Program-made: the position numbers and the translations under genes | Source: an uncultured Succinatimonas sp. | GTDB taxonomy: Bacteria > Pseudomonadota > Gammaproteobacteria > Enterobacterales > Succinivibrionaceae | NCBI GenBank assembly: GCA_937896115.1 | Contig: CALBLB010000011.1 | Coordinates: 1 to 17,277, forward strand | DNA: 17,277 bases | Direction: 5' to 3' | The notes under the pieces: generated by a model | Told to the model about the DNA's origin: nothing | Database searches by the model: none | What the model saw: only the letters and a program-made list of their open reading frames with translations | Shown here: positions 14,259-17,277 of the stretch, piece by piece | Layout of the letters: the number at the start of each line of letters is the position of its first letter | Numbering within the stretch: position 1 is the stretch's first letter

Positions 14259-14338
14259 CAAGTGAACTATAGCAGTAAAATTCGATCAATAAAAAAAAAA
14301 ATACGTATTGATCAAAATATGTGATCATGATCACGAAA
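14259..14338 (-). promoter_or_regulatory. Porin 1 promoter with CRP-like site, A/T tract and GATC cluster
   Basis: Read on the minus strand: an extended -10, TGCTATAGT (hexamer 14271-14266), predicts a start near 14259 and a leader of about 70 bases. No good -35 is present; that position holds an 11-base T run (14301-14291), which fits an UP element or flexible spacer. The run is bracketed by an inverted repeat, GATCAAT (14284-14290) and ATTGATC (14307-14313). Further upstream TGTGA, six bases, TCACG (14320-14335) is a near-consensus CRP site centred about 68 bases before the start, compatible with class I activation. GATC occurs four times, at 14284, 14310, 14323 and 14329. Confidence 0.72.
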
Positions 14339-14422
14339 TTCCGGGGAACTAAATCACGTTTTGACAGTCACCGCGGGATGAACTTGAATTGTGAAGATAT
14401 GGTTTACAGATTTTTTTGCATG

Positions 14423-14452
14423 AAAAAAGGCAGGATCGATCTGGATCCTGCC
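14423..14452 (-). terminator. Rho-independent terminator of porin 2
   Basis: Same 9-bp stem and six-T tail as the porin 1 terminator, with one loop change (GATCTG in place of GATTTG on the plus strand). The GCAA-capped upstream hairpin is repeated at 14461-14480. Confidence 0.93.
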
Positions 14453-14511
14453 AACGGGTTTTATTTACTTGCGTAAATAATCTTTAAGTATCTATTTTGA
14501 GAAGACTCAGA

Positions 14512-15759
14512 TTAGAATACGTAACGAGCACCGAACATGACGGAGTTGTGACCGTCTTTGTCAGTGGAAATGCCGTTTTCATCAACGAAGTTGGTGTTGG
14601 TGATTCTCTGAGCATAGTCGTCAGAGCCAGCGTCGATGCAGGTTTCAGCCCAGATCTTGAAGTTAGGGGTGACATTGTAGTCGGCGATCAACTGTACGTA
14701 TTTCTGGGTGCTGTCTTCATCACCGTCAAGAGCAGTCAACTTGGTGTTGATATAGTGGTAGGAAGCACCAAGACGAATGCCGTTTTCAAAGCCGTAGGTT
14801 ACGACAGTTTCCCAAGCCTTGGTCTTGATGGATTCCAAGGTGGTATCAAGGGTTACTCCGAGGGCAGTTTCAGACAAAACACCATCTTGCAAAGTAGCCT
14901 TAGCATAGTTGTAGTTGGTAGCCAAGTAGAGTCCTTTGCCGTTGGTGCCCCATGATAAGGAGCCGTCGATGGTCTTCAAATTGTCAACTGAATATGAATA
15001 ATAGCCAGTGATGTTGGACTTATTACCCTGTTCATCGTATACGTAACCTAATACAGCAGGTTTGTTCTTTGAACCTTTACCAAAGGCAGTAGGGCTGTCA
15101 TTGCTGTCCTGTCCCTTTAAATACAGATAACCGGCGCGAACGCTGATGGGTCCGAAGAGGACGGCAGGAGAGGTGTAACCGGCATAAACGGAGAAACCGG
15201 AATCAACGTCGAAAGAACCAACGGTATCGGTCTTGTAAGCATCTTCTGCAAACTGATAGGAAATACCAGCGTCAAAACCGAAACCTGACCACATGTAGGA
15301 GAGGTGGCCGGAGTTACGCTCATCGTTACCACCGAACACACCGACTTCGTCCAATACGTCAACTACGGAAGAAGCAAAGACGAACGGATCTTTATAACGA
15401 CCCATCTGCACTTTGCCGAATTTACCGAAATCAACACCTAAATACTGCTGACGAGCTTTGAGATCAGATTTTTCATCAGAAGTACCAGAGTGTTCAGCCT
15501 GCCACTCGTTGTAAGCGTAGGCAGCGATACCATTGGTAAGTTGAGTACGGCCGGCCATGGTCAGACGAGCACGATCACGAGTGGTGGCGTCGGCTGATTT
15601 GTTACCAAAATAGGTGTTACCAGCGTTGCCGGCCATAAATTCGATCTGGCCGCCGACAGCCAAAGTGGTGCCGTCTTTGTCATAGACCTGAGCGGCGGAA
15701 GCAGCAGAAGCTGCGAAAGCTGCTGCAGCGATAGCTACAGCTAAAACTGACTTCTTCAT
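14512..15759 (-). CDS. Outer-membrane porin 2
   Basis: A 415-aa porin from the ATG at 15759, with the same Ala-rich signal peptide, leader and promoter as porin 1. The framework is shared with porin 1 (YLGVDFGKFGKVQMGRY, DVLDEVGVFGGNDERNSGH, SYMWSGFGFDAGISYQ, terminal MFGARYVF). Loops differ, including EHSGTSDEKSDLKARQQ, a stretch after LYLKGQDSNDS, and the VLSETALGVTLDTTLESIKT segment. The mature part has one cysteine, in AETCIDAGSDD, where porin 1 has Leu and instead carries its own single cysteine near the C-terminus. The coding sequence is identical to all of porin 3 that is visible. It is monocistronic, with promoter at 15829-15908 and terminator at 14423-14452. Confidence 0.95.
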   Translation of the reverse strand: MKKSVLAVAIAAAAFAASAASAAQVYDKDGTTLAVGGQIEFMAGNAGNTYFGNKSADATTRDRARLTMAGRTQLTNGIAAYAYNEWQAEHSGTSDEKSDLKARQQYLGVDFGKFGKVQMGRYKDPFVFASSVVDVLDEVGVFGGNDERNSGHLSYMWSGFGFDAGISYQFAEDAYKTDTVGSFDVDSGFSVYAGYTSPAVLFGPISVRAGYLYLKGQDSNDSPTAFGKGSKNKPAVLGYVYDEQGNKSNITGYYSYSVDNLKTIDGSLSWGTNGKGLYLATNYNYAKATLQDGVLSETALGVTLDTTLESIKTKAWETVVTYGFENGIRLGASYHYINTKLTALDGDEDSTQKYVQLIADYNVTPNFKIWAETCIDAGSDDYAQRITNTNFVDENGISTDKDGHNSVMFGARYVF

Positions 15760-15828
15760 AGTTAGAATCCCATAATTTATAGTTAAGCAAAACGTGTTAT
15801 GCGAATTGCCTGTGTTCTTTATCGAACG

Positions 15829-15908
15829 CAAGTGAACTATAGCAGTAAAATTCGATCAATAAAAAAAAAAATACGTATTGATCAAAATATGTGATCATGA
15901 TCACGAAA
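15829..15908 (-). promoter_or_regulatory. Porin 2 promoter, identical copy
   Basis: Base-for-base copy of the porin 1 promoter, 1,570 bases away: extended -10 hexamer at 15841-15836, the 11-base T run at 15871-15861, CRP-like palindrome at 15890-15905, and the same four GATC sites (15854, 15880, 15893, 15899). The homopolymer length is the same in both copies. Confidence 0.72.
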
Positions 15909-15992
15909 TTCCGGGGAACTAAATCACGTTTTGACAGTCACCGCGGGATGAACTTGAATTGTGAAGATATGGTTTACAGATTTTTTTGCATG

Positions 15993-16022
15993 AAAAAAGG
16001 CAGGATCGATCTGGATCCTGCC
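15993..16022 (-). terminator. Rho-independent terminator of porin 3
   Basis: Exact repeat of the porin 2 terminator. The GCAA-capped upstream hairpin is at 16031-16050. Confidence 0.93.
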
Positions 16023-16081
16023 AACGGGTTTTATTTACTTGCGTAAATAATCTTTAAGTATCTATTTTGAGAAGACTCAGA

Positions 16082-17277
16082 TTAGAATACGTAACGAGCA
16101 CCGAACATGACGGAGTTGTGACCGTCTTTGTCAGTGGAAATGCCGTTTTCATCAACGAAGTTGGTGTTGGTGATTCTCTGAGCATAGTCGTCAGAGCCAG
16201 CGTCGATGCAGGTTTCAGCCCAGATCTTGAAGTTAGGGGTGACATTGTAGTCGGCGATCAACTGTACGTATTTCTGGGTGCTGTCTTCATCACCGTCAAG
16301 AGCAGTCAACTTGGTGTTGATATAGTGGTAGGAAGCACCAAGACGAATGCCGTTTTCAAAGCCGTAGGTTACGACAGTTTCCCAAGCCTTGGTCTTGATG
16401 GATTCCAAGGTGGTATCAAGGGTTACTCCGAGGGCAGTTTCAGACAAAACACCATCTTGCAAAGTAGCCTTAGCATAGTTGTAGTTGGTAGCCAAGTAGA
16501 GTCCTTTGCCGTTGGTGCCCCATGATAAGGAGCCGTCGATGGTCTTCAAATTGTCAACTGAATATGAATAATAGCCAGTGATGTTGGACTTATTACCCTG
16601 TTCATCGTATACGTAACCTAATACAGCAGGTTTGTTCTTTGAACCTTTACCAAAGGCAGTAGGGCTGTCATTGCTGTCCTGTCCCTTTAAATACAGATAA
16701 CCGGCGCGAACGCTGATGGGTCCGAAGAGGACGGCAGGAGAGGTGTAACCGGCATAAACGGAGAAACCGGAATCAACGTCGAAAGAACCAACGGTATCGG
16801 TCTTGTAAGCATCTTCTGCAAACTGATAGGAAATACCAGCGTCAAAACCGAAACCTGACCACATGTAGGAGAGGTGGCCGGAGTTACGCTCATCGTTACC
16901 ACCGAACACACCGACTTCGTCCAATACGTCAACTACGGAAGAAGCAAAGACGAACGGATCTTTATAACGACCCATCTGCACTTTGCCGAATTTACCGAAA
17001 TCAACACCTAAATACTGCTGACGAGCTTTGAGATCAGATTTTTCATCAGAAGTACCAGAGTGTTCAGCCTGCCACTCGTTGTAAGCGTAGGCAGCGATAC
17101 CATTGGTAAGTTGAGTACGGCCGGCCATGGTCAGACGAGCACGATCACGAGTGGTGGCGTCGGCTGATTTGTTACCAAAATAGGTGTTACCAGCGTTGCC
17201 GGCCATAAATTCGATCTGGCCGCCGACAGCCAAAGTGGTGCCGTCTTTGTCATAGACCTGAGCGGCGGAAGCAGCAG
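16082..17277 (-). CDS. Outer-membrane porin 3, 5' end beyond the window
   Basis: Partial CDS open at the right edge. From the stop to the last base shown it is identical to porin 2 at a 1,570-base offset. If the repeat continues, the start codon should lie at about 17329, just outside the window. The visible part covers the whole mature protein except nothing of the sequenced barrel is missing; only the signal-peptide codons and promoter lie outside. The same single cysteine and the same terminal MFGARYVF are present. Identity at silent positions means either a very recent duplication, ongoing gene conversion or an assembly duplication. Confidence 0.92.
   Translation of the reverse strand, partial: AASAAQVYDKDGTTLAVGGQIEFMAGNAGNTYFGNKSADATTRDRARLTMAGRTQLTNGIAAYAYNEWQAEHSGTSDEKSDLKARQQYLGVDFGKFGKVQMGRYKDPFVFASSVVDVLDEVGVFGGNDERNSGHLSYMWSGFGFDAGISYQFAEDAYKTDTVGSFDVDSGFSVYAGYTSPAVLFGPISVRAGYLYLKGQDSNDSPTAFGKGSKNKPAVLGYVYDEQGNKSNITGYYSYSVDNLKTIDGSLSWGTNGKGLYLATNYNYAKATLQDGVLSETALGVTLDTTLESIKTKAWETVVTYGFENGIRLGASYHYINTKLTALDGDEDSTQKYVQLIADYNVTPNFKIWAETCIDAGSDDYAQRITNTNFVDENGISTDKDGHNSVMFGARYVF

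Larger units (their letters stand above)
14095..17277. repeat. Exact tandem repeat, 1,570-bp unit, just over two copies visible
   Basis: Comparing 14095-15707 with 15665-17277, every segment I checked is identical, including coding, leader, promoter, homopolymer, terminator and spacer bases. Each unit holds one porin gene phased from codon ~34. The left limit is sharp: at 14094 porin 1 has C where the next unit has A, and mismatches accumulate quickly leftwards. The right limit is outside the window, so the copy number may be higher. Confidence 0.93.

Noticed and set aside
14361..14391. TTGACA followed 17 bases later by TTGAAT on the plus strand, as an antisense promoter into the upstream porin
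   Set aside because: The -10 is poor and there is no supporting signal; kept only as a note.
46..16019. Apparent excess of GGATCC sites, densest in the first 2.3 kb and in the terminators
   Set aside because: Several come from GGG ATC CC codon use for Gly-Ile-Pro in the minus-strand genes and three from the repeated terminator, so no special meaning is needed.
14497..16525. 152-codon plus-strand frames antisense to porins 2 and 3
   Set aside because: They mirror the porin codons exactly, repeat with the 1,570-bp unit and have no ribosome-binding site; shadows of a highly biased coding strand.

Overview
The window looks like a chromosomal segment of a fermentative gammaproteobacterium. ispE, lolB, a full-length ycaO, an E. 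coli-type asd, a VC2046/SO_2500-like protein, smrA, and mtn followed by a cbiB-like gene together form a gammaproteobacterial set with Vibrio/Aeromonadales-like synteny. The moderate A+T content, a lone AAA-ATPase-like protein, DUF3737 beside a MalY/PatB enzyme, and Ala-rich tandem porins make a gut or rumen member of the Succinivibrionaceae my best guess. The family assignment is inference from gene content; no rRNA or other marker is present.

Layout. Bases 1-117 hold no gene, only two short inverted repeats downstream of ispE. Bases 118-3359 (minus) form a tightly overlapping operon, ycaO-lolB-ispE. Bases 3360-3708 have no confident gene but contain a suspicious open frame. Bases 3709-5592 (plus) encode a Cys-rich single-pass membrane protein of unknown function, then asd. 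The asd terminator lies inside the 3' end of the convergent unknown gene at 5610-6110. Bases 6290-6799 (plus) encode the VC2046/SO_2500-like protein. Bases 6801-8831 (minus) form a DUF3737-malY/patB operon, preceded by smrA (8896-9504, minus). Bases 9641-10879 (plus) encode an AAA-ATPase-like protein that lacks the C-terminal nuclease domain usual in its family. Bases 11021-12720 (minus) form an mtn-cbiB-like operon. From 12853 to the end, on the minus strand, lies a tandem array of three monocistronic porin units.

The porin array is the most striking part. Porins 2 and 3 and their surrounding DNA are identical at a period of 1,570 bp over everything visible. Porin 1 shares the same promoter, 5' UTR and signal peptide up to a sharp boundary at 14095/14094, after which the mature protein diverges. 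The promoter has an extended -10, an 11-base A/T homopolymer at the -35/UP-element position, a CRP-like palindrome and four GATC sites within 49 bp. This layout suggests recombination or gene conversion among porin copies and possibly switchable expression.

Functionally the genes are mostly envelope and metabolic housekeeping: isoprenoid precursor synthesis (ispE), lipoprotein localisation (lolB), amino-acid and cell-wall precursors (asd), sulfur and SAM salvage (malY/patB, mtn), ribosome-linked functions (ycaO, smrA), and nutrient uptake through the porins. I found no CRISPR array, insertion sequence, tRNA or rRNA.
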